64,000 bases of DNA from positions 868,001 to 932,000 of the forward strand of contig PQWQ01000016.1 in NCBI GenBank assembly GCA_002943765.1, read 5' to 3'. This document shows, piece after piece, positions 52,150 through 63,300 of this stretch (its first letter is position 1; each line of letters starts with the position of its first letter). The position numbers and the translations under genes were made by a program. Under the pieces are notes generated by a model. It worked only from the letters and a program-made list of their open reading frames with translations. It made no database searches and had not been told where the DNA came from. The DNA is from Psoroptes ovis (taxonomy: Eukaryota > Arthropoda > Arachnida > Sarcoptiformes > Psoroptidae).

Positions 52150-52370
52150 TCATTTTGAAACAAATGATTTATTTCAAAAAAAAAAAAAAAAAAAAAAAAA
52201 ATAAGAAAAAAAAATTACAAATAATTCACTTTGAACATTGATCAATTTCAATTTCATTTTGCTTGCAGGAATATTCAAACGAACAAAAAGGCAAAATATT
52301 ATTATTTGTTATATTCATATGTTTTGTTAATTTGAAAATCTGAATTAAATCCATTTCTTCTATCAATTAT
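52150..52370. repeat. Short convergent gap with 26-nt A run
   Basis: The gap between the INPP5E and PDAP1 stop codons holds a homopolymer of 26 A at 52176-52201, then another A-rich stretch. I read it as genomic homopolymer in the INPP5E 3' UTR. The PDAP1 poly(A) signal (AATAAA on the minus strand) overlaps its own stop codon at about 52370-52375. Confidence 0.6.
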
Positions 52371-53118
52371 TTATTTATCTTGCTTTTTTGCACGTACTTG
52401 TGATTGTTTTTGTGCCGATGTTAAACGTTGTTGAGGCTGTGATTGATGATTAGCGGTTGTCGATGATGTTTGAGATGTTGATGGTGCTTTTAATTTCTTT
52501 TCCATTTCACGTTTACGTTGTAATTCTTCTCGTTGTTTACGAATAATTTCTAATCGTGCTAAATCAGCTTTTGCTTGATCCGTTTTACCGGCTGCATGTA
52601 AACGTTGATAACGTTCTTTTGCTTGTTGTTTTTCAATTTCTTCACGTTCACGGCGAGATAATTGTACTTCATCTATTCGATTTGAAAAAGGATTGAAAAA
52701 GCAATTAGTTTAATTTCAATCAAAAACAAACCATTATTCAAAAAACATTACCACTTGGACCTGGTTTACGTCTCATTCGATTTGGATTTTCAATTTGTAT
52801 TAATCCTGATACACCTTTTGGTTTGGAAATTTTCTCTTCACCTTCATCATCACTATCACTGCTATCACTACTACTATTTTCATCCGATTCTTCTTCATCA
52901 TGTTTATTTAATTTATCTTTATTTCGATGATCATTACCACCACCACCACTGATATTCATTTCATTCATTTGTTGTTCAATTTCTTCTGGTGTTGAAAAAT
53001 GGCGCCTTTTACCTTTATGATTTGCTAAATGATTTTTGGATCAATTTCAATGACAAGACATTATGTTAAATGATTGATCAAATTTGAAATTTGACTCACG
53101 TTTTCTTGTTGGTGGCAT
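52371..53118 (-). CDS. Pdap1: PDAP1 (28-kDa heat- and acid-stable phosphoprotein)
   Basis: Conserved small, highly charged eukaryotic phosphoprotein (PDGFA-associated protein 1 / HASPP28), with a translation- or RNA-linked role that is poorly defined. Three exons, 53100-53118, 52752-53024 and 52371-52672, give 594 nt or 197 aa. The 19-nt first exon encodes MPPTRK and joins NHKGKRRHFSTPEEIEQQ, the family N-terminus. A Ser/Asp/Glu-rich acidic stretch follows, then the signature KPKGVSGLIQIENPNR, then SDEVQLSRREREEIEKQ across the last splice. The C-terminal half is a basic helical segment (KERYQRLHAAGKTDQAKADL). A Gly4 run and a Ser/Thr/Gln-rich tail replace the shorter vertebrate linkers. It diverges from the carbonic anhydrase gene and converges with INPP5E. 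Confidence 0.92.
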
Positions 53119-53618
53119 TGTTATAATCGTTATTATTCGTTTACTAGTTTTCGATGTATGAATATTCGGTTCAATTCAATTCAATTCAATGATTGGAATT
53201 TTCAAATTTAAAGATTTGAATACAAATAATCAAATGCATACATATATTTGAATTAATGTTTTAAATATATTTGAGTTTTCAAACAAACACACACACAAAA
53301 CACATTGATCATATTTCAAACATGCATGCATCACACACACACACAAACACACACACGACTCAGTCAGTCAGTTAGTCATAATCAAAAAAAAAAAAAAATC
53401 AACAACAGCAATATGTGTATTGGAAAGAGAAAAACACCAACAACACTGAAAAAAATTTTATTTGAAAACGTATTTTATGAACGATACATTTTTTAACCCT
53501 TTTTTTTCCAAAAAAATTCAAAAATTTTTATGCAAAATTTTTTCTTTTCGTGTCAAAATAAATTTTCAAAAAAAAAAATAAAATAAAATAAAATCGATTT
53601 TCGAATGTCTAATGAATC
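53119..53618. promoter_or_regulatory. Divergent PDAP1/carbonic anhydrase intergenic region
   Basis: About 500 bp separates the two start codons and probably carries both promoters. It has tandem TTCAA units near 53169-53190, a CA-rich tract at about 53285-53356 and several A/T runs. I see no clear TATA box or coding frame; the 63-codon plus frame in it is built on the CA repeat. Confidence 0.35.
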
Positions 53619-55127
53619 ATGTCGGAATCCATGGGTAACCATCGATGGAATTCACAAGACGCAACGCAATTCTGACAAACATAATTGACATTTATTTCGG
53701 GTAGTTAGTAATGGTTCCGATTTTTGAAAAAAATTCATTTCATTTTATTATTATTATTTTTTAAACACAAAAGTAATCAAATTGAATTTCAAATAGCATT
53801 AATTGTATTGAAATTATCGATATCAACATTGATAATTATCGATGCATCAAATTCATTGTTGAAAAAAATTCAATGGGATTATCGTGGACCAAGTGGTGAA
53901 CAATTTTGGGATAAAATATTTAGCCATTGTAAAGGACATTTTCAATCACCGATCAACATTGAAATGGATCATATTGTTTATGTACCTAATTTGCAATTAT
54001 CATTTATTAATTATGATCATAATCTTACATCGATGCGTATGATTAATAATGGTCATGGAGGTACCTTACGGCCTTTTACTTAGTAATTTTTTAATTATTT
54101 TTCATATTAATCTTTGTTGTATTCATTTGATTCGACATAGTTATGGTATATCGACCTCTTTCAACATCAAATAATAAAAATAATAATGATAATCTTGATT
54201 GTTTCATCACTGGTAATGCATTAAACAATGATATTTATCGTTTTCGTCAATTTCATTTTCATTGGCGTAATTCACATTCGGCCGGATCGGAACATGCTAT
54301 CGATGGTGAAAAATTTACAATGGAAGTATGTAATGAGAATGATTTTTGAATTGATTTGTAATTTGAAATTTGAATTTTTTTTTATCCATTAATTTAGATG
54401 CATTTGGTTCATCAAAATGTTCGCTACGATGATAATGAAGCATTATTCAATCGTATATTGTCCGGTGATTTGTTCACAGTGATTGCTGTATTTTTTAATG
54501 TAAACACTTTCAAACAATGTTCAATCTCATATAATTGATATTTTTATTAAAAAAAATTAGGAAACCGATCAACATAATGAATTTTTAGATCCGATTGTAC
54601 AAAATCTAAAACAAGTAATTGAAATTGATAGTGAATATGAGCTAAGAGATCCAATACGTTTAAGCGATCTACTACCGAAGGATAAAGAAGTGAAATTTCT
54701 TCGATATTATGGTTCATATACAACACCAGATTGTTCCGAAATTGTTACATGGATTGTTTATCCAAAACCATTGGATATTACATTGAAACAAATGAATCAA
54801 TTTCGTGAATTATTATCCAATACATTACATCATCATAATGGTTTATTTATTGATAATAATAATAATAATGATAAAAATCATCATCATAATCTTCATCAAC
54901 TGCTACAAAAAGGACAGCTAATTTTACATCGAAAAGATAATGATAATGATAATGACAACAATAACAATGATGATGACGATGAAACATTTGGTTATTATCG
55001 TCATTTACAAGAATTAGGCTCACGAAAAGTATATGCACCACTTGAATCATCGACTTTTACAATTAATAAACAAACAATAATTAATCAAATATTAATTTCT
55101 TTGATTTTAATCAGTATAATTACATGA
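53619..55127 (+). CDS. Alpha-class carbonic anhydrase, secreted, probably GPI-anchored
   Basis: Zinc enzyme interconverting CO2 and bicarbonate. Four exons are firm: 53797-54060, 54141-54325, 54398-54499, 54561-55127. The first is inferred: ATGTCGGAATCCATGG at 53619-53634, before a GTAACC donor, joins MSESM to ALIVLKLSISTLIIIDAS, a signal peptide; starting at 53631 would also fit. Total 377 aa (373 with the later start). Family signs: QWDYRGPSGEQFW, CKGHFQSPINI, INNGHGVMV across the first firm splice, FRQFHFHWR with two zinc His (about 131 and 133), EMHLVHQN with the third His across the next splice (about 157), and SYTTPDCSEIV around the gate Thr. All three zinc ligands are present, so it should be active. 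A poly-Asn/Asp insert precedes the C-terminus, which ends in a hydrophobic ILISLILISIIT tail like a GPI signal. The first exon is the weak point. Confidence 0.87.
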
Positions 55128-55133
55128 AATAAA
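55128..55133 (+). terminator. Carbonic anhydrase poly(A) signal
   Basis: AATAAA directly abuts the TGA stop codon. The next same-strand gene (LARP7-like) starts at 55392, leaving a short AT-rich gap of about 260 bp for its promoter. Confidence 0.35.
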
Positions 55134-55391
55134 TTGAAAATATATTTGATTTTTGAAAATCTTAAACGGTGGCGCATGTTTTTTTCTCGTATTTATTATT
55201 TTTCTATGAAAAGAAAAATTTCCTAAACTTTAGCCTTCGGGGAAAATTACTTTCACACAGCATGGCTTTGTTTATTGACTAACAAATAGCCAAAAACTAT
55301 ACTTAGAATACTCAAAAATTATTGATTTGAATTTTTTTTTCTTCTGGTGAAAATTTGTAAAAAACATTGATCGCTTGGCAGTAAATCAATA

Positions 55392-56229
55392 ATGTTTACT
55401 AAAGATGGTTTATATGCGAAAATAAGAGAACAGGTATTTCGGTTTTGAATTATTATTTATTTTTAAAATTTTTAAAAAATTATTTTTGTTTACAAAGATA
55501 TGTTACTATTTTAGTTCTTCAAATGTTCATTATGATAGATATATGGGACGTTTAGTTGGTTTTGATCCAAAACGAAAACATAATGATACTCAAAACGGAA
55601 TGAAACCAGTAAAATTAAGTGAATTTCTTAATTTTAATAAAATACGATCATTAACACAATCATATGATGATTTATTGAAAGCATTTGATTCTACTGTTTA
55701 TGGTGATTTAGATCAATACTTATTGGAAAATGATTTGCGATATAATGTTGATAATCAAACATTACAACGAACAAAACCATATGATCGTTCAAACGAAAAT
55801 CTTACCAATCGTACTGTTTATATTGAAGGATTTGATACTACAATCAAAAATATTGATAATCGATTGCGTACTATACTTCAACAATTAGGACCAATTCAAT
55901 CTATTCGTATGAAAAGATGTTCCAAATCAATTGGTTATGCATTTATTGAATTTAAAAATGAACAACACTGTCAATTATTGTGTGATTGGTTTGATGAAGA
56001 AAAATCTATCGATGAAGATATGTGTGATATATTGAATAATATTGAAATTAATTTGAAAAAATTAGAAAACAAAACACCAGATGAAGATGATACTGATCGT
56101 CAGATACATACACTTCGTATTCTGTCAAAAGGTCAATGGAATACTTATAAAAATCGTTATTTACGTTTGAAAAAACGTGCACGTGCCAAAGCAATTGAAA
56201 TTGAAAAAGAATTACGTGAAAAATTTTAA
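55392..56229 (+). CDS. Larp7: LARP7-like La-related protein, short form
   Basis: LARP7 proteins bind the 3' oligo-U end of 7SK (and U6) snRNA through a La motif plus RRM1, and 7SK through a C-terminal xRRM. Exons 55392-55433 and 55498-56229 give 257 aa. The 14-codon first exon (MFTKDGLYAKIREQ) joins ICYYFSSSNVHYDRYMGRLV to restore the start of the La motif. KLSEFLNFNKIRSLT and LLENDLRYNVDNQTLQRTKP complete it. RRM1 follows, with RTVYIEGFD (RNP2-like) and SIGYAFIEFKN (RNP1-like). The tail has LRILSKGQWNTYKNRYLRLK, close to the vertebrate LARP7 segment [20 protein letters not shown]. The protein stops there: the C-terminal xRRM is missing, and the convergent sarcoglycan gene begins 29 bp on. 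Assignment to LARP7 rather than La rests mainly on that tail motif. Confidence 0.85.
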
Positions 56230-56245
56230 AAAAACACAAATCGCA

Positions 56246-56251
56246 TTTATT
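56246..56251 (-). terminator. Sarcoglycan poly(A) signal
   Basis: TTTATT on the plus strand gives AATAAA on the minus strand, 8 nt past the sarcoglycan stop. A normal cleavage distance would put the mRNA end inside the LARP7 coding exon on the opposite strand. Confidence 0.45.
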
Positions 56252-56258
56252 CACTGAT

Positions 56259-56980
56259 TTACTCATCAAAATTTTTACAAATACTCCGATCAGCTTGACA
56301 TGGTATCAATTCATCTGCGATAAATAATTGTCCATTTGTACACATACAAACTTGATATGCAATCGGCTCGTCGCTATTATCGTCAACCATATACTCTTTA
56401 TTACTGTAATACTCATGATGATTTTGATGGCGATTATGGTATCGATTTAAATTTGGTAACTTTACATTTCGCCCATTCAATGATAAATGCTCAGCATTCA
56501 ACTTGATATTCTCATATGATTTAATTTGTACATTCCCATGTTTCGATTCAATCGTTGTCGATGAATTTTGCGATTGTATCGTCAATTTTTCTGTTCGTGA
56601 TTCAATTCTGCTCAATTAACATATAAATATATATCAATTAGAATTTAAATAAAAATTTTTAAATAAACAAAAAAACTAACCTTAAATCTTGATCAACACA
56701 TGATATGATTGAATCAGTATTTAACTGTTGAAAACGTAGTCCTGTCGCTGATTTTCGTAGATATGGTGTAGATCGAGATGAATCTTCGATGATTAGGCAA
56801 TCATTTTTGATTTGTAATTCAATAAATTTATATGGTTTTGCGATATGTTCAATTGTTAAACGTTTATTGATTTTAAATTCAATATTACCATTTATTGATG
56901 ATAATTGTAAACTATTGTAACCATTGGTCATATTATTGTTTGATCTCAACAATACATTACCAAATTGATTATCATCATCC

Positions 56981-57011
<31 letters not shown>

Positions 57012-57342
57012 GCCGATATTGTAATAATAATTTATCATTGAATAAATTATAAATTTCATTTGTATACAATGTTATATTATTATCACCAGTTATATTACCA
57101 TCAATAATGTTTATTTGATTATTATTATTATTACTATTATAAATCGATATGTTTATATTATTATCGAATAATTTCAATGATACAATAATCCATGATAATA
57201 AACAAATATTAATTATGATTATAATAATTAATATTTTAATTAAACTATTAATCATATTTGTTTGTTGATGATATTTACTATCATTTTGTTTATCATGAAT
57301 ACCGAAATTGAAACGTATATTGATTGATTTATCAATATTCAT
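56259..57342 (-). CDS. Sarcoglycan (beta/gamma/delta family)
   Basis: Type II membrane protein of the dystrophin-glycoprotein complex, found at muscle and other plasma membranes. Exons 56681-57342 and 56259-56607 join in phase 2 (VDQDLR/IESRTEKL) to 1011 nt or 336 aa. A cytoplasmic leader precedes a strongly hydrophobic signal-anchor (about residues 34-57, LIKILIIIIIINICLLSWII). The extracellular part has several N-glycosylation sequons, a run of Ser and Asp, and beta-repeat-like segments (NVQIKSYENIKLNAEHLSLN). It ends in the family's cysteine motif, YQVCMCTNGQLFIADELIPC..C. The CMC form recalls beta-sarcoglycan, while the preceding segment recalls gamma/delta, so I do not choose a subtype. 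Its stop is 29 bp from that of LARP7. Confidence 0.88.
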
Positions 57343-58044
57343 TTCAAAAATAAATTTAAAATTATTATTATTATGAAAATCAATTTATTTACAAAAGATT
57401 TATTTTCAATTCAATTCCGATTCAATTTGAATGGGTGTTGGTCTTATATCAAATATATTATATCTCTTTATTTCATTTACACCAATAATTATTGAATGGA
57501 AGTGACAATCGTAATTCTTATGTTTGTTTTCTTTGACAAAAAAAAAATTCGACAGTTGGGTCATTTTGTATTTTAATTCCATTATATAATATTAATATTG
57601 ATATATAGGAATTTGAAATGTTTGAAACTATTTTTGAGGATGCTTCCATACGAAAATAGATGATGTTTTGTATTACGGTGATTATCATTATTATATATCA
57701 ATGCCTGTATTTATGCAATTGTGTATGCGTTGATTCGTTCAAATATATCAATAAATGTCAATACATTTATGTTCAATGTTTGCATAGATGGCTGTGTGTG
57801 TGTGTGTGTGCGAAAATGTACGAGATAAGCGAAAAAACAATGAAAAATAATAAATAATGAATTTAATGAGTTTAGCAAATATATCAGTATTCGATGAGTA
57901 AATAACAACAATAACAATGGCAAATAAGATGACAGATTATAGACAGTAAATAATAATATAATTCGATGGCAATAAATCACAGAAAAAAAATAGAGGAAAA
58001 TCATTTATATTATTTAATCATTGTAATTGTAATAATGATAATGA
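57343..58044. other. Intergenic region upstream of sarcoglycan
   Basis: About 700 bp between the sarcoglycan start and the UXS1 stop, both on the minus strand. It should hold the sarcoglycan promoter and the UXS1 3' UTR. It contains a TG repeat near 57791-57810 and AT-rich sequence; I see no coding region. Confidence 0.5.
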
Positions 58045-59613
58045 CTAAGTAAATGGCAGTTTACCCAATGATCGTTTTAATTCGATACGAAAATATTGAA
58101 TTGTTTTTTGTAGACCATCATTCAATGTTACGTTTGGATACCAATTCAAAATTTCTTTGGCTAATTTTATATCTGGACGACGTTTTTTTGGATCATCTTG
58201 TTTAGCAGGCAAATAACTAATGAATCGTTTATAATAGTCATCATCATCATCATCATTTACAGTTTGACTATTCGTTTTATGAACATGTTTCAATACGATT
58301 TGTGCAAAATGTTCAATAGTATATTCATCTGGATTACCCAGATTAATTGGTTGACTATAATTACTGTTCATTAATCTAACCAAGCCTTCGATTAGATCCG
58401 ATATATATTGAAATGATCGTGTCTGTTGTCCATTACCATAAATAGTCAGTGGTTTATATTGAATTGCTTGACTAATGAAATTCGATACAACTCTTCCATC
58501 ATTTGCATGCATACGTGGCCCATAAGTATTGAATATACGTGCAACACGAACATTTAGATTTTCTTGTTTAGCATATGCATATGTCAATGCTTCGGCAACC
58601 CGCTTTCCTTCATCATAACATGATCGTGGACCAATCGGATTTACATTGCCCCAATAATTTTCCGATTGGGGATGTACATCTGGATCACCATAAATTTCTG
58701 ATGTGGATGCAATCAATATTCGAGCACCAACACGTTTGGCTAAACCAAGCATATTAATGGTGCCCATCGTATTGGTTTTAATTGTTTTCACTGCATTCAT
58801 CATATAATGTGGTGGTGATGCAGGCGATGCTAAATGATAAATTTCATCCACTTCAACATATAATGGGTTTACAATATCATGATGTAATAGCTCAAAATTT
58901 GGATGTCCTAACCAATGTTCAATATTTGATCGGCGACCTATTCATGAATGGAAAAATGAGGACAAATAAAAATCTTAGGAAACATGCTACAAGGATAAAA
59001 AATTACCAGTATAAAAATTATCAGCAACAATTACTTCATGGCCATCGGATAATAAACGATCCAATAGATGTGAACCGACAAAACCGGCACCACCCGTTAT
59101 CAGTATTCGTTTCTTATCATCATATGGTAATAATTTAATTTGACGATATTTTTTCCGATTATTTTTACCATTATTATTATTGTCTTCAAAATTTGAATTT
59201 AAATTTGGCCTAAGCCTATCGATTAATCCATTACCATTATTATTATTATTAATCAAATTTGTTTGCTCAAATTCATCTAAACGTAAACGTAATTGTTCAA
59301 TTTCGATTTGTAATTTACGTATTGTTAAATCTAAATTGATTTTATTATCACTTGATGGCTGCTGCTGCTGCTGCACCTGCTGCAATTGTTGTTCTTGTTG
59401 TTGTTGTTGTGGTTTATTGAAATCATTGAATTTTATCAAAGATAAATTATGATGTGCTGTAAATACTAATTTTTTGAATTTAAAATCAATTTTGAAAATT
59501 GAGATCATTATTTGAAATTTTCAAAAAAATAAAAATAAAAAAATAAACTTACTAATTGTTAGCATAAAAAATATAAACAAAAATAATAAATAAAATATAC
59601 GATGTAAAGTCAT
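58045..59613 (-). CDS. Uxs1: UDP-glucuronic acid decarboxylase (UDP-xylose synthase)
   Basis: Golgi NAD-dependent enzyme converting UDP-glucuronate to UDP-xylose, the donor that starts glycosaminoglycan chains. Exons 59553-59613, 59007-59456 and 58045-58937 give 1404 nt or 467 aa. The 61-nt first exon encodes MTLHRIFYLLFLFIFFMLTI, a signal anchor for a type II Golgi protein. Poly-Gln and a coiled-coil stretch (about 40-110) form the stem. The Rossmann start ILITGGAGFVGSH (about 135), DNFYTG/RRSNIEHW across the last splice, YHLASPASPPHYM, STSEIYGDPDVHPQ, the catalytic YDEGK (Tyr about 279), GPRMHANDGRVVSNF and QDDPKKRRPDIKLAK are all present. An acceptor 9 nt earlier in exon 2 would add three residues and also keeps frame. 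An Asp run lies near residue 385. Confidence 0.95.
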
Positions 59614-60369
59614 TGTTTTTTTCAATTATTAAATATAGATAAATGAATCATACAATTGTAATATATATATTCAATATTCAACCGTTAATTAAATAAAGGT
59701 CATTATAATATCGATTCGGTATGTCTTAATTTCAATTCGTTGTACATTTTAAAGAAATCGACAACAACAACAACAGCAAAACAAACAAGTTATATCAAAA
59801 ATATATACACTCAAAAAGATATAATTTAGAAAATTTATTTTCATTTATGGTGTCAATGAGCTTCACTAGACGGCATTGTTTAACAATGTTAATGATTGTG
59901 GCCTTTTCTTTACCAAACACACACAGAGATTCAAACGATTGATTCAATTCAAATGGTTTAAATTTGATTTAAAATGGAATTTTTCATATATTTTATTTCA
60001 AAAAAAAAAAAATTTAAATTGTAAAAAATACAAATAATTGTAACAAAAATTGTTTATTACACTAAACAGCCTAAACAATATATATAAATATTTATATATA
60101 TATGTAAATATCGTTATTTATATGATTTATAATAAATGAAGAATTAGTATCAAAAAGTGTCAAGTTTTTACTCTCATAAGTTTTATACACAGAAAAATAA
60201 GTCCAAGAAAAAAAACAAGCAAATTTGTACGATGTATATACGATAAGATACGATGTTATTTTGTAATTTTTAAAAATTGAATTAAATTAAATTGATGATG
60301 ATTGAAAAGTGGATGAAAGGGTGTTCAATATGAATATGAGAATATGAGAATGAATAGATGATGAATCAA
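59614..60369. other. Intergenic region, UXS1 promoter side
   Basis: About 750 bp between the UXS1 start and the alpha2-delta stop, both on the minus strand. AT-rich with A runs and TA repeats near 60078-60105. No coding signal seen. Confidence 0.5.
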
Positions 60370-63300
60370 TTATATTGAAAACAAAACTATTGATATTAGT
60401 GATGAAATAATTGATAAAAATTTCAAAGATTTAAGGGCCATTGAATGGCCACATTGACGGATTTCTTTTTCTTGTGGATGATAATTATAACAACCAGATG
60501 GTCGACGACGATATTTTTCTTGTTTCAACAGTTGACAATATTGTTCATCATCATATTGTATTTCGTTTGGTTCGATTGATAGTTTTTTTCTTTCACAATT
60601 ACATGTTGGATTATTGATTGATATTATTAATAGAAGATTTGTATGCGGTATATATTGAGCCAAAAATGTTCTAATAAACAAATGGGGTAAAAAAATGTAT
60701 TTAAAAATAAATTTTCAAAATAATTTTATAAGATTGAATACCTTGAACATTTTGAATTTGTTTGTACACATTCAATATCTTTTGATTTTCCATTGATTGA
60801 AAAATTAATCATTTCATATAAATCAAATTCTTTATCGCATGGACGTGGTATTGTTTGATTATCACCTAAATCGGTTATTATTGTATATTCTTAATTTTGA
60901 ATATTTGGAAAAATGAAAAAGGTATGATTAGAAATGAATTTTGAAATAAATTTTTAGAATAATTACCAGAATCGAATGGTGATACCGATCCTTGCATCCA
61001 ATTATCTTGTCTAACATTGAACGATGTTTGATCCATACCCATCAATGACCAAATTTTATTGTTTGTTGTACCATAAAACAGATTCAAATAAAATAAACCA
61101 AACCATTTGATTAATGTAACAAAAATTTGTTGTAAATGATTCACAATTGAAAACATGAATGCATTCGTTGATGGTCCAGAAATAATTTCAGCATCCAAAC
61201 AAATTGCTTGATAATCATAAAGATGTACACGTTTATAAATGCCATCTTTGATTAATTCTTCCAGAATATCGCCATCAATTTGACCAAAAAATTTTCCAAC
61301 ATCACTTGTTTTATGACTACTAAGCACAACGAATGCATTATTATCAATCAAATAGCAATCGACATCCAGATGTGTACATGGAACATTGAATTTATTTGTT
61401 GTATTAAGGAAAAATTCTTGTAACGTATCATAACGAAATTGTATTCCAACAACAGCAACTATTCAATTTGGGAAAATCAGTAAAAAATTTGTCTAAAATC
61501 AATTGAAAAAAATATTCACATACCAGGTGTACTATGTTTTAAATTACCAATAAACAATGCATGTGTTGCTGTAACTAAAAAATTTGAATCATAACGTGAA
61601 TGTGTTTTAGCCATACGTCGTTCATGTTGTTCACCGGCATCAAATTCAACCGTATACACAAATGCATCTTTGTTTATGGTATAAAAATCAACAGTACGTT
61701 TATAATAAATTTCTTCGATTGCACGATCATATTTATGATAAAATGGTAGATCATCGAGCATTTTAATTTCATCAATCGAACGATAATCTTTGAAACGTGT
61801 TAGACCGCTACGTGTTGCCACGAATGTCGATACAATACCGAATGTTTTTATTCGTTGTTCACTAAAATTGTGAAAATGGAAATGGGTTTTGAATGAAATA
61901 ATCATAAAGGTAAATTCACAAGTATCAAATGAAATCAAAATAATTATTTTAAAAAATTATAAATCAATTATTCGTATATTTTTTATCAAATATAAACCCC
62001 CCAATTAAATTTCAAATTTCAAATTATCCAAATGATTGCGCAGCGGGAAAAAACTTTTGATTATTATTAAAAAATGAAATTACAAATTGGTTACCTTGGC
62101 ATTAACGATATAAATATTGTAAGCGGACTTATTTTAAAAATTAAGAAAAAAATAAAAAAAATATCCCCGAAAGGTGCGAGATTTCAATAATACACACGGA
62201 AAAATATCGATTAATCGATTTTTGTTATTATAATAATAATAATAATTATATTTAGGATTATTTAGAATCCATTGATTTAATTGTGTACATGTCATTAGAT
62301 AATACTGATTGAACACACAATAGATAATCATATATACAAACATTTTTTTTTTTTTTGGATTTAAATCTTTTTCATGTTCACACAATGTAATTTGATTGAG
62401 ATTATTTGAATATTGAATAAAACTTACTCTCGATAATTTGGATTTGAACTACAACGTTCATTCGGTATGTCGGTTAGATTTGCATCCAATACTAAACTTT
62501 GTATCAAATCTTTATCACCTGTAATTTTGATAAGGTTTAATCAGTTATATTAAATCGAATTAAATTAATGTGAAAAACTTACAAAGTATTGTTTCATAAA
62601 CTTTTGGACGTATACTGCTTGTACGCCAACGAAAATTTTGTTTTTCCAAATCATTTGTTAAAAATTGTAATATTGATTCTTCTGGTGATGAAAATGTTTG
62701 TTGTGGCTGGCCAGATATTTGATGTGGATTATCGCAATAAGCCTGATTATTTGTGAAATTAATTGAATTGATTAGATTCAAATGAATATTCGAAATAAAT
62801 CAATGAAAATATTTACCCATTCAGGATGTACTCGCCATTGATTGCCACGAAAATAATGTGTAAAATTTTCTTCCCGATATTTCATACGTAGATCAACCTG
62901 TGAGGTCAACCGGTATGAACCATACGGTTCGGGCAATGCAATGGCAAGACTGAATGGTGTATGGCCAATCATACCATGTGTATAATGATTGACACGTGTT
63001 ATTACGCGTTTCTAAATATTAGAAAAAAATTCAAATAAATTAATTAATGATAAACTAAAGTACAAACCATGTTATCAATATGAATTTTGACGGCAACTTT
63101 TTTCCAACCATGTGTACGATTTATCATATTACCACGTATTGATTCGATATCGGGATCAGGTTCCTTGAATTCAAAGAAATTTTAAGCAATTATTTCAAGA
63201 AAATTACAATCAAATTAAAATGTGAAGTAAACAAACTCTTGGACCAAGCGTATTGTTGGCCAATTCAACTTCAGACATATCGACCGAATGATAGAATGGT

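Noticed and set aside
52176..52201. A run as the tail of a processed retrocopy
   Set aside because: INPP5E has introns and no target-site duplication is visible; the run is a plain homopolymer after the stop codon.
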